DNA from: Chitinophaga pinensis
Lineage (GTDB): Bacteria > Bacteroidota > Bacteroidia > M30B66
DNA length: 8,080 nucleotides
Assembly: GCA_943333015.1 (NCBI GenBank)
Contig: CALQRR010000064.1
Location: 1-8,080 of the forward strand
Reading direction: 5' to 3'
Within the stretch, counting starts at the first letter, position 1. Each line of letters begins with the position of its first letter. The notes beneath the pieces are model-generated. The model was not told the origin of the DNA. It did no database searches and saw only the letters and a list, made by a program, of their open reading frames with translations. This document shows positions 1 to 6,342 of the stretch, in pieces. A program made the translations under genes and the position numbers.

Positions 1-946
1 GGATGCCGAACATCAGTTGCTCGGGAAACTCGATCAAAAATTGAATCTGGCACAGGCGCAACTCTTGTTTCTGCAAGGAAAAACCTACCGCGATCGTTTC
101 ATGGCCATCGATCTCTTGCTTGATAGTGCATCGGCACCGGGCGTGAGCGAACTGTTGAAAATGGCCTTACGTGATCCGTATTGGAACATTCGTTTATACA
201 CTCTCGGACGCCTCGATGAGCAGTTGGCGGCGAATCCTGCCGATTTCAAACCCTTGTTGATCCAGCTTGCCAGTAAAGATGCCAAATCATCGGTGCGTGC
301 AGCTGCTTTGGAAAAACTGGCAGCGATCAAAATAAGCGACGCTGCCGATTTTACGACCTATGAAAACGCCTTGCGTGACAGCTCTTCTCAGGTTCAGGGC
401 GCAGCTTTGGGGGCGATGTATGCCTCTGATCCGGAAAAAACAAAAGTGTCCTTGGAGAAGCTCGAGCCAACAGCAACGGGAGATCTGTTAACTTCCATCG
501 CAGCCATTTATGCCACATCCGGCACACCGGGGAAATTCGAATTTCTGAAAAATGCGTACGAGAAAATCTCCAATCCGAACGATAAATACGTCTTTATTCA
601 GGTGATGGGGAAATATGCCTTGGCGCAAGAGGAAGTAACAATGAACGCTACCGTTCCCACATTTGAAAACATCGCCAGAAAGGCAAATGCCTGGTGGTTA
701 CGTCTTTCGGGAATTCAGGTCTTGTCCGAATTTCAAATGCGCTACGATGCCAAAGTGGATGCTATTTCCTCGGAAATTCAGGTGATGATTGAAAAAGGAA
801 CGGCCTTATCGGTAGTACAACAGAAAGAACTCGAGCGCACCCGATACAAACAAAAAGTAACCGAGATGGACATCTTGCTTGACACCATTCGATCCGAAGA
901 AACAGATCCCAACCTGACCCGAATTTTAATGATGATGGGGCGTTAA
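1..946 (+). CDS. C-terminal HEAT-like domain of an M1-family aminopeptidase (5' end outside window)
   Basis: This reading frame is open to the left edge from base 2, so the gene is partial: 314 residues are visible before the TAA at 944-946. A TTG at 17 could be read as a start, but the frame continues upstream without a stop and the protein clearly begins earlier. The visible part is alpha-helical with HEAT-like repeats, for example around fragment residues 55-71 (LRDPYWNIRLYTLGRL), 90-109 and 123-139, each a helix pair with a conserved D/R turn. This matches the C-terminal domain of Bacteroidota M1 zinc aminopeptidases, including the Y-x-DR-x-x-AID-like segment near residues 29-37. The catalytic GAMEN and HEXXH motifs would lie in the missing N-terminal part, so peptidase activity cannot be checked here. 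Such enzymes remove N-terminal residues from peptides and are often exported. The main alternative is another HEAT-repeat protein. The gene ends directly against rnhA on the opposite strand. Confidence 0.72.
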   Translation, partial: DAEHQLLGKLDQKLNLAQAQLLFLQGKTYRDRFMAIDLLLDSASAPGVSELLKMALRDPYWNIRLYTLGRLDEQLAANPADFKPLLIQLASKDAKSSVRAAALEKLAAIKISDAADFTTYENALRDSSSQVQGAALGAMYASDPEKTKVSLEKLEPTATGDLLTSIAAIYATSGTPGKFEFLKNAYEKISNPNDKYVFIQVMGKYALAQEEVTMNATVPTFENIARKANAWWLRLSGIQVLSEFQMRYDAKVDAISSEIQVMIEKGTALSVVQQKELERTRYKQKVTEMDILLDTIRSEETDPNLTRILMMMGR

Positions 947-1408
947 TCAGCCCGCTAGTCCGTTTTCGTATCCTTCGTCAACCAGCAGCACTTTTCCAGT
1001 TGCAGCACCAACAGCCAATACGTCACAGCGTTCATTTTCAGGATGATCGTTGTGACCTTTTACCCATTGGAATGTGACTTTGTGTTTGGGGTAAATGCGT
1101 AAAAAACGTTGCCAGAGGTCTTTGTTTTTTTTTCCGGCAAATCCTTTTTTCACCCAGCCAAACACCCAGCCTTTGGTCACGGAGTCGATCACATATTTCG
1201 AATCAGAATACACCACAATTTCGCTCCCTGGGTTCTTCAGGGATTCGAGCCCTACAATGACGCTCAGCAGCTCCATGCGGTTGTTGGTGGTGAGCCGGTA
1301 ACCACAGCTCAGTTCTTTGTAATGTGGGCCAGCACGTAAGATTAAACCATAGCCGCCCGGTCCGGGATTACCACGTGAAGAACCGTCGGTGTAAAGTTCA
1401 ATGTGCAT
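947..1408 (-). CDS. rnhA: Ribonuclease HI
   Basis: Ribonuclease HI cleaves the RNA strand of RNA:DNA hybrids in the cytoplasm, removing R-loops and leftover primers. The 153-residue protein is close to the 155 residues of the E. coli enzyme and is a single RNase H fold. The carboxylate set is complete: D8 in TDGSSRGNPGPGG, E46 in NNRMEL, D69 in YSDSKYV and D129 in NERCDVLA. H119 in VKGH matches the catalytic histidine. The basic/aromatic stretch at residues 79-99 (GWVFGWVKKGF, then KKNKDLW) corresponds to the substrate-binding basic protrusion, so this is a type HI enzyme of the E. coli kind rather than the HII type. The start is the ATG complementary to 1406-1408. No Shine-Dalgarno sequence precedes it. 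It lies 35 bases downstream of purN on the same strand and is probably co-transcribed with it. A run of nine A residues (coding strand, 1125-1133) falls in the KKN codons. The identification is very secure. Confidence 0.96.
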   Translation of the reverse strand: MHIELYTDGSSRGNPGPGGYGLILRAGPHYKELSCGYRLTTNNRMELLSVIVGLESLKNPGSEIVVYSDSKYVIDSVTKGWVFGWVKKGFAGKKNKDLWQRFLRIYPKHKVTFQWVKGHNDHPENERCDVLAVGAATGKVLLVDEGYENGLAG

Positions 1409-1443
1409 GAGGGTGCTGTTGGGAGATGAATGAAAATGCGCAA

Positions 1444-2013
1444 TCAGTTGTTGGTAAGCAGGCGTTCCACCACTTGCGGAAGGTGTTCATGTTCAAGGGT
1501 ATGAATGCGAGCAGCAAGTGTTTCTGCGGTATCGTTGGGCAGAACGGGGCAGGTGGCCTGAAAGAGCATTTCACCTTCATCGTACCGCTCGTTTACTTTG
1601 TGAATGCTGATCCCGGTTTCGGTTTTGCCTGCGGCGATGACTGCTTGGTGCACATGATTTCCGTACATGCCTTTTCCACCAAAATCGGGAAGCAGGGCAG
1701 GGTGGAGGTTGATGATTTTATCGGGGAAAGCCTGAATAAATTCCGCCGGAATGAGTCGCATGTAACCTGCTAGAACAATAAGATCAGGACGGTACATAAG
1801 TTTGAGGTGATTGATCCATTTGGGATCGGCCAGCTCTGGACCTTTGATAATTTCGAGGTTGATGCGGTGATCGTAGGAAATATCGAGAAAGCCACGCCGC
1901 GGTTTATCACTTACCAAAGCCGTGATTTTCACCTGAGGATTTCCCTCAAAAAAAGCGATCAGGCGACGGGCATTGCTGCCTTTTCCTGAACCGAAGATCA
2001 CCACATTGGCCAT
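1444..2013 (-). CDS. purN: Phosphoribosylglycinamide formyltransferase (GAR transformylase)
   Basis: PurN transfers a formyl group from 10-formyltetrahydrofolate to glycinamide ribonucleotide, the third step of de novo purine synthesis, in the cytoplasm. The 189-residue protein has the N-terminal nucleotide-binding loop GSGKGSN (8-14) and the AGYMRLIP segment (82-89). N102 and H104 in NLHPALLP and D145 in ERYDEGE correspond to the catalytic Asn-His-Asp triad of E. coli PurN (N106, H108, D144). GGKGMYG (112-118) follows the NLHPALLP loop, a form I recall as typical of Bacteroidota. The length is normal (E. coli 212, many shorter). The start is the ATG complementary to 2011-2013, leaving only two residues before the first beta strand, as usual. 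It is the first gene of the purN-rnhA pair and diverges from acpP. A promoter-like pair (TTG, 22 bases, TATTTTCG) lies just upstream. No purine riboswitch or other leader structure was recognised. The identification is secure. Confidence 0.95.
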   Translation of the reverse strand: MANVVIFGSGKGSNARRLIAFFEGNPQVKITALVSDKPRRGFLDISYDHRINLEIIKGPELADPKWINHLKLMYRPDLIVLAGYMRLIPAEFIQAFPDKIINLHPALLPDFGGKGMYGNHVHQAVIAAGKTETGISIHKVNERYDEGEMLFQATCPVLPNDTAETLAARIHTLEHEHLPQVVERLLTNN

Positions 2014-2033
2014 TTGAATCAGATATTGAGCGG

Positions 2034-2066
2034 CGAAAATAGCGCATTCCTGTGATGGAAGTGCAA
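2034..2066 (-). promoter_or_regulatory. Predicted promoter for purN-rnhA (Bacteroidota type)
   Basis: On the minus strand TTG (2066-2064) is followed after 22 bases by TATTTTCG (2041-2034). This resembles the Bacteroidota primary sigma factor promoter, TTG or TTTG at -33 and TAnnTTTG at -7 with roughly 17-23 bases between them; the T-to-C change in TTCG is the one deviation. The expected start of transcription lies about 20 bases upstream of the purN ATG. This is a motif match only. Confidence 0.45.
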
Positions 2067-2134
2067 CCAGAGCACCACTTTTAGATTCTGATGCTTGTCT
2101 AGCAGCACTTGTGGGAACAGAATGAAAAAAAGAT

Positions 2135-2165
2135 TTTGTTTATGTATGGGTAAACTCTTTCTTTG
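2135..2165 (+). promoter_or_regulatory. Predicted promoter for the acpP-fabF-rnc run (Bacteroidota type)
   Basis: TTTG at 2135-2138 is followed after 19 bases by TTTCTTTG at 2158-2165. This fits the Bacteroidota -33 / -7 arrangement (TTTG and TAnnTTTG) in spacing and in the TTTG core, with T in place of A at the second position of the -7 box. Transcription would begin near 2170-2173, giving a leader of about 20 bases before the acpP ATG. The rest of the 179-base divergent region (2014-2192) shows only weak 4-5 bp inverted repeats and no recognisable RNA structure or operator. Confidence 0.5.
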
Positions 2166-2192
2166 CACCGAATTTTACATAACACAACCAAA

Positions 2193-2429
2193 ATGTCAGA
2201 CATCTCTGCCCGCGTTAAAGCTATTATCGTTGATAAGCTTGGAGTAGACGAAAGTGAAGTTACCCCAGAGGCTTCCTTCACCAATGATCTAGGTGCCGAT
2301 TCACTCGATACCGTTGAATTGATCATGGAATTTGAAAAAGAATTTAACATTGCTATTCCTGACGATCAGGCCGAGAATATCGGTACCGTTGGAGATGCAA
2401 TTACCTACATCGAGAAAAACTCGAAGTAA
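2193..2429 (+). CDS. acpP: Acyl carrier protein
   Basis: ACP is the small acidic cytoplasmic protein that carries growing acyl chains on a 4'-phosphopantetheine arm through type II fatty acid synthesis. The 78-residue product is standard length and has the hallmark [11 protein letters not shown]37 in DSL is the residue that receives the phosphopantetheine. The flanking acidic helix II ([14 protein letters not shown]) is the usual docking surface for partner enzymes such as FabF. The start at ATG 2193 gives [12 protein letters not shown], aligned with the normal ACP N-terminus; an in-frame TTG at 2163 would add ten unconserved residues and would overlap the predicted promoter. The upstream sequence is A-rich (ACACAACCAAA) without a Shine-Dalgarno, as expected in Bacteroidota. 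The next gene, 17 bases downstream, encodes its partner FabF. The identification is essentially certain. Confidence 0.97.
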   Translation: MSDISARVKAIIVDKLGVDESEVTPEASFTNDLGADSLDTVELIMEFEKEFNIAIPDDQAENIGTVGDAITYIEKNSK

Positions 2430-2446
2430 GCAACCCTATTCAATTA

Positions 2447-3700
2447 GTGCTTTTGAGAAGAGTCGTTGTAACTGGTCTTGGTGCTATCACACCACTTGGT
2501 AATACTGTTCAGGAAACCTGGGACGGTCTTATCAATGGCGTGAGCGGTGCCGAAATGATTACACATTTTGATGCGTCGAAGTTCAAAACCCGCTTTGCTT
2601 GCGAGATAAAGAACTTCGATCCATCATCCGTGATCGATAGAAAAGCTGTCGGACGGCTCGACCTCTTTGCGCAGTATGCACTCGTGGCTGCTGATCAAGC
2701 ATACATTGATGCTGGTTTGAATGAAACCAACTTCGATCCGGATCGCTCAGGCGTTATTTGGGGATCGGGGATCGGTGGACTGGAAACGTTTTTCCGGGAA
2801 GTGTCCAATTTCGCACAAGGCGATGGAACTCCCCGTTTCAATCCGTTTTTCATTCCAAAGATGATTGCCGACATCGCATCGGGACATATCTCTATGCGCT
2901 TTGGCTTTCGTGGTCCAAACTTCACAACCGTTTCAGCCTGTGCCTCTTCCACCAATGCGATCATCGATTCGATGTTCTACATCCGGATGGGCAAAGCCGA
3001 CATCATGATGACCGGTGGTTCAGAAGCAGCAGTGAATGAACCAGCAATGGGTGGCTTCAACGCCATGCATGCCCTCTCCGAACGCAACGATTCTTACAAA
3101 ACAGCCACTCGTCCATTCGATGTTTCCCGTGATGGTTTCGTCATGGGAGAAGGTGGGTGTGCGCTCGTACTGGAAGAATTGGAACATGCACTCAAACGAG
3201 GAGCAAAGATTTATGCCGAAATTGTAGGTGGTGGTGCTTCTGCGGATGCACATCACATTACAGCTCCGCATCCTGAAGGTTTGGGCGCTCTCAATGTCAT
3301 GAAGTCGGCGCTTAACGATGCCGGCATGCAACCTGAAGACCTCGATTACATCAATGTTCACGGTACATCAACCCCGCTGGGTGATATTGCCGAAACAAAA
3401 GCCATTATAGGTGTCTTTGGTGAACATGCGTACAAGATGAACATCAGTTCCACCAAATCCATGACTGGCCACCTGCTTGGTGCCGCCGGTGCATTGGAGG
3501 CGATGGCTTCTTTGCTTGCGGTGAAACACGATATCGTGCCACCGACAATCAATCAGGAGAACCTGGATCCGGAATTGGATTCCAAACTGAACTTTACTTT
3601 CAACAAAGCCCAAAAGCGCACGGTTCGTGCTGCCCTGAGCAATACGTTTGGTTTCGGTGGCCACAATGCCTCTGTTATCTTCCGGAAATATCCTGCATAA
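2447..3700 (+). CDS. fabF: 3-oxoacyl-[acyl-carrier-protein] synthase II (beta-ketoacyl-ACP synthase)
   Basis: FabF condenses malonyl-ACP with an acyl-ACP, releasing CO2 and lengthening the chain by two carbons in cytoplasmic fatty acid synthesis. The 417-residue protein has the full thiolase-fold condensing-enzyme set: nucleophile C165 in VSACASSTNA, H305 in NVHGTSTPLGD, K337 in STKSMTGH, H342 in the same motif, and the gating loop NTFGFGGHN (399-407). The C-H-H triad marks a KAS I/II enzyme rather than FabH (Cys-His-Asn), and length and sequence favour FabF over FabB. A GTG at 2447 is chosen as the start because it gives MLLRRVVVTGLG, matching the usual M-x-L-K-R-VVVTG beginning; TTG at 2453 is the alternative. 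No Shine-Dalgarno is seen. It lies 17 bases after acpP and 3 bases before rnc, so co-transcription and possibly translational coupling are likely. The identification is very secure. Confidence 0.96.
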   Translation: MLLRRVVVTGLGAITPLGNTVQETWDGLINGVSGAEMITHFDASKFKTRFACEIKNFDPSSVIDRKAVGRLDLFAQYALVAADQAYIDAGLNETNFDPDRSGVIWGSGIGGLETFFREVSNFAQGDGTPRFNPFFIPKMIADIASGHISMRFGFRGPNFTTVSACASSTNAIIDSMFYIRMGKADIMMTGGSEAAVNEPAMGGFNAMHALSERNDSYKTATRPFDVSRDGFVMGEGGCALVLEELEHALKRGAKIYAEIVGGGASADAHHITAPHPEGLGALNVMKSALNDAGMQPEDLDYINVHGTSTPLGDIAETKAIIGVFGEHAYKMNISSTKSMTGHLLGAAGALEAMASLLAVKHDIVPPTINQENLDPELDSKLNFTFNKAQKRTVRAALSNTFGFGGHNASVIFRKYPA

Positions 3701-3703
3701 GGT

Positions 3704-4426
3704 GTGAATTTTCTGGTTGCACAGCTTTCTCCGCAACGCGCGCTTTATCGATCCATTCGCAATCTGCTCGGGTTCTGGCCAGGGAATATCCGCTTATACG
3801 AACAAGCTTTTCGACACCGTTCTGTTGCCCGCGAAATTCGCGCTGGCGTTAAAGATTCCAACGAACGACTTGAGTTTTTAGGCGATGCCGTTCTCGGTGC
3901 CGTCATTGCCAATTTCCTGTTCCGAAAGTTCCCTTACAAAGACGAAGGTTTCCTCACCGAACTTCGCTCGCGCATGGTGAGCCGCACGTATCTCAACAAG
4001 CTGGCGCAGAAGATTGGTATCGATAAACTGATTCAGTACGACGACTCCAACCGTCTTTACAAATCTATCTGTGGCGATACATTCGAAGCGCTCATCGGGG
4101 CTATTTACCTCGATAAAGGATTTCGTTTTACCGAAAAAATCATCCTCCAACGCATCATTCGCTTTCATGTAGACATGGATGAGCTCGAAAGTCAGGATCT
4201 GAATTTCAAATCGAAACTCATCAACTGGGCTCAGCGTCAGCGGAAAAGCATTGTATTTGATGCTCGGGAAGAAACAGGAAACGATCGGCAGAAATTGTAT
4301 TATGTCACAGTGCTGATCGACAATGAAGCGAAGGGAGAAGGCGCCGGATTTTCTAAGAAAACAGCTGAACAAGCAGCGTCTGAGAATGCTTGTGCCCTCA
4401 TGTTCAGCGACAACGCATTGGCTTAG
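3704..4426 (+). CDS. rnc: Ribonuclease III
   Basis: RNase III cuts double-stranded RNA, processing the rRNA precursor and regulating some mRNAs. The 240-residue protein has an N-terminal endonuclease domain and a C-terminal double-stranded RNA-binding domain. The signature NERLEFLGDAVLG (53-65) carries E54, E57 and D61, and GDTFEALIGAIYLD (124-137) carries D125 and E128; D61 and E128 correspond to the metal-binding D45 and E117 of E. coli. The RNA-binding domain spans about 167-236, with NFKSKLINWAQ at its start and GFSKKTAEQAASENA in the last helix. An N-terminal extension of about 20 basic residues precedes the fold, as in many Bacteroidota homologues. The start is GTG 3704, three bases after the fabF stop; AAGG just before it is too close to serve as a normal ribosome binding site. 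There is no later start before the conserved fold, so this start is favoured. All key residues are present. Confidence 0.95.
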   Translation: MNFLVAQLSPQRALYRSIRNLLGFWPGNIRLYEQAFRHRSVAREIRAGVKDSNERLEFLGDAVLGAVIANFLFRKFPYKDEGFLTELRSRMVSRTYLNKLAQKIGIDKLIQYDDSNRLYKSICGDTFEALIGAIYLDKGFRFTEKIILQRIIRFHVDMDELESQDLNFKSKLINWAQRQRKSIVFDAREETGNDRQKLYYVTVLIDNEAKGEGAGFSKKTAEQAASENACALMFSDNALA

Positions 4427-4455
4427 TGTTTTTTCAACAATGTGACGTATCTTCG
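4423..4455 (+). promoter_or_regulatory. Possible internal promoter ahead of the IPExxxVDY-pyk pair
   Basis: TATCTTCG at 4448-4455 matches the TAnnTTCG form also seen ahead of purN. The only upstream candidate at proper spacing is a weak TTAG at 4423-4426, 21 bases away. A transcript from here would begin near 4460-4463, only a few bases before the ATG at 4466. It could let the IPExxxVDY gene and pyk be expressed apart from the fatty acid genes. The weak -33 element keeps confidence low. Confidence 0.3.
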
Positions 4456-4465
4456 CATGCGGATC

Positions 4466-4888
4466 ATGAAAAAGAAGTTTACCCTCAACGATTACATCGA
4501 TTACGATTTTTCCCTCATTGGGATTTGTAGTCATGAAGAGGATTTTAAACTCTGCTTTCACCTGAATAAGATTTTAGGGATTGATTTTGAGCGCGTTCGC
4601 GACATTGAAATCGTACTTCCCAAGCAAGGTAACGTGGTGAGTTTCTCCTGCTTCGAATTCAACGATACGGAGGTCGACATGGTTTGGTACCTCATTTCCA
4701 ACCGGAATCCTGCTGCCAATTTGTTGCCCGATCAAAAGCAAACAGATTACCTCCTGCGCATCGTTGGCGAGCCCGAACAAATTGATCCGCTCGAAATTCT
4801 GGCGAAGATCAAAGAACTCAGCATCGTTCTTACTGCCTTCATCATCCAGCCCCAAGACGTCAAATCCATAGAAAACATATTACTCTGA
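4466..4888 (+). CDS. IPExxxVDY-family protein of unknown function
   Basis: This encodes a small, probably cytoplasmic protein of 140 residues with no signal peptide or membrane segment. It matches the Bacteroidota IPExxxVDY family, named for a short motif; here the motif reads LPDQKQTDY (residues 87-95), with I, E and V replaced by L, D and T. Other family-like features are the N-terminal DYDFSLIGICSHEEDFKLCFHLN stretch (split here: DYDFSLIGICSH at 12-23, then EEDFKLCFHLN at 24-34), a central aromatic SFSCFEFND (59-67) and the C-terminal KIKELSIVLTAFIIQP helix/strand. The ATG at 4466 is preferred because it gives MKKKFTLNDY, like family members; GTG 4442 or ATG 4457 would add arginine-rich residues overlapping the possible promoter. 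The gene follows rnc and its stop is one base before the pyk ATG, suggesting translational coupling with pyk. No enzymatic residues are recognisable and no function is known to me. Confidence 0.85.
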   Translation: MKKKFTLNDYIDYDFSLIGICSHEEDFKLCFHLNKILGIDFERVRDIEIVLPKQGNVVSFSCFEFNDTEVDMVWYLISNRNPAANLLPDQKQTDYLLRIVGEPEQIDPLEILAKIKELSIVLTAFIIQPQDVKSIENILL

Positions 4889-4889
4889 C

Positions 4890-6320
4890 ATGAGCAAAGT
4901 ACAAAGCAAGACCAAAGTCATCGCCACACTCGGACCGGCCACTTCCACCAAAGAAGTTCTCGAAAAACTGATTACTGCGGGTGTCGATGTATGCCGCATC
5001 AATTTCAGTCATGGCGCCTACGAAGACCATGCACGTGTGCTTGGCTATATCCGCGAAATCAATGAAGAGCAAGGGTTTCATACTGCTATTCTTGCCGATC
5101 TTCAGGGGCCTAAACTCCGCATTGGAGATGTGGAAAACAATGGGGTTTTGCTTGTTACAGGTCAGGATTTGGTCATCACCACCCAAAAAGCTATTGGGAC
5201 TGCAGAGCGCGTGTACATTACGTATCCGCAATTTCCGCAGGATGTTCAAATGGGGGAAACGATTCTGATTGATGATGGGAAAATTGTTTTGCAGGTAAAG
5301 GATACCAACAAAGACGACGAAGTGGTTGCAACCGTGATTCACGGAGGTGTGTTGTCTTCTAAAAAAGGGGTAAACCTTCCCAATACAAAAATCTCTCTGC
5401 CGTGTTTGACCAAGAAAGATTTGTTGGATCTCAAGTTTGCACTCGATCATGATGTGGAATGGATTGGGTTGTCGTTTGTGCGCCGCGCTTCGGATATTCT
5501 CGAATTGAAGGGATTGATTCAGAAAGCCAACAAAAACGCCCGTGTGGTGGCCAAAATTGAAAAGCCGGAAGCCATTGAAGAGATTGACGGCATCATTGCC
5601 AATACCGATGCAATCATGGTTGCTCGGGGAGATTTGGGTGTTGAAATCCCGATGGAAAATGTGCCTTTGATCCAGAAAATGCTGGTGAAGAAATGCCTTG
5701 AAGCGTCTAAGCCAATCATCATTGCCACACAGATGATGGAGTCGATGATTACCAACTACAACGCAACGCGTGCAGAAGTAGGTGATGTGGCCAATTCGGT
5801 AATGGATGGTGCTGATGCTGTCATGCTGAGTGGAGAAACTTCTGTAGGAGCGCATCCTGTTCGCGTGATCGAAACGGTTCAGAAGATTCTTGCGCGGGTA
5901 GAAGGTTTTGAAGGCATCTACCACAAAGACCATAAAGAAAGCTCACACAAATCGCGCATGATCACCGATGCCATCTGTTACAATGCCGTGACCATGGCTG
6001 AACAAACAGGAACAGCTGCCATCATCGCCATGACGCATTCCGGATATACAGCATTCCGTATTTCCAGTTTCCGTCCGAAAGCCAATATTTTCATCTTTAC
6101 TGGAAACCGTGCGTTGTTAAACACGTTGAGCCTTGTATGGGGAGTTCGTGGTTTCTTTTACGATAAAATGGTGAGTACCGATCATACCATTTCCGACATC
6201 AAGAATATCCTCAAGAAAGATGGTTTCGTACAACAGGACGAATTAATCATCAACGTTGCGAGCATTCCGATGCATGAATTTGGCAAATCGAATATGCTGA
6301 AAATCAGTTTTGTTGAATAA
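4890..6320 (+). CDS. pyk: Pyruvate kinase
   Basis: Pyruvate kinase converts phosphoenolpyruvate and ADP to pyruvate and ATP, the last step of glycolysis, in the cytoplasm. The 476-residue protein (E. coli PykF 470) has a complete (beta/alpha)8 core: KVIATLGPATS (9-19), RINFSHG (36-42), the signature VAKIEKPEAIEEID (220-233) with K222 and the metal ligand E224, MVARGDLGVEIP (243-254) with the second metal ligand D248, and ATQMMESM (279-286). The B domain (about 72-170) and the C-terminal effector domain, ending with GKSNMLKISFVE, are both present; there is no extra PEP-utiliser domain. The segment DLQGPKLRIG (70-79) carries K75 where potassium-dependent enzymes have glutamate, predicting activity without potassium. 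The start is ATG 4890, one base after the preceding stop. No Shine-Dalgarno is seen. The M42 peptidase gene follows after 22 bases. The identification is secure; the effector (FBP or another sugar phosphate) cannot be told from sequence alone. Confidence 0.96.
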   Translation: MSKVQSKTKVIATLGPATSTKEVLEKLITAGVDVCRINFSHGAYEDHARVLGYIREINEEQGFHTAILADLQGPKLRIGDVENNGVLLVTGQDLVITTQKAIGTAERVYITYPQFPQDVQMGETILIDDGKIVLQVKDTNKDDEVVATVIHGGVLSSKKGVNLPNTKISLPCLTKKDLLDLKFALDHDVEWIGLSFVRRASDILELKGLIQKANKNARVVAKIEKPEAIEEIDGIIANTDAIMVARGDLGVEIPMENVPLIQKMLVKKCLEASKPIIIATQMMESMITNYNATRAEVGDVANSVMDGADAVMLSGETSVGAHPVRVIETVQKILARVEGFEGIYHKDHKESSHKSRMITDAICYNAVTMAEQTGTAAIIAMTHSGYTAFRISSFRPKANIFIFTGNRALLNTLSLVWGVRGFFYDKMVSTDHTISDIKNILKKDGFVQQDELIINVASIPMHEFGKSNMLKISFVE

Positions 6321-6342
6321 ATAAATTGATTTCTTTTGTGGT

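Noticed and set aside
1426..1773. A 115-codon plus-strand frame opposite purN
   Set aside because: purN has all catalytic residues on the other strand; the plus frame has no family resemblance or promoter.
2059..2080. Small inverted repeat (AAGTG ... CACTT, also GTGC ... GCAC) in the purN-acpP gap
   Set aside because: The stems are only 4-5 bp and mutually exclusive, which is expected by chance; not a convincing operator or RNA structure.
2163..2192. Upstream TTG start adding ten residues to acyl carrier protein
   Set aside because: The extra residues are not part of the ACP family and the codon sits in the predicted -7 promoter box; ATG 2193 gives the standard 78-residue protein.
3878..4561. 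A 227-codon minus-strand frame opposite rnc and the start of the IPExxxVDY gene
   Set aside because: It shadows two genes with clear family matches and shows no motif of its own.
4860..5933. A 357-codon open frame on the minus strand across the first three quarters of pyk
   Set aside because: It lies opposite an unmistakable pyruvate kinase; its translation is rich in His, Phe, Arg and Asn with no recognisable domain, as expected of an antisense shadow.
6309..6338. TTTG-N18-TTCTTTTG as a promoter for the M42 gene
   Set aside because: The -7 box lacks the A, and the expected transcription start would fall on or after the ATG at 6343; read-through from pyk explains expression as well.
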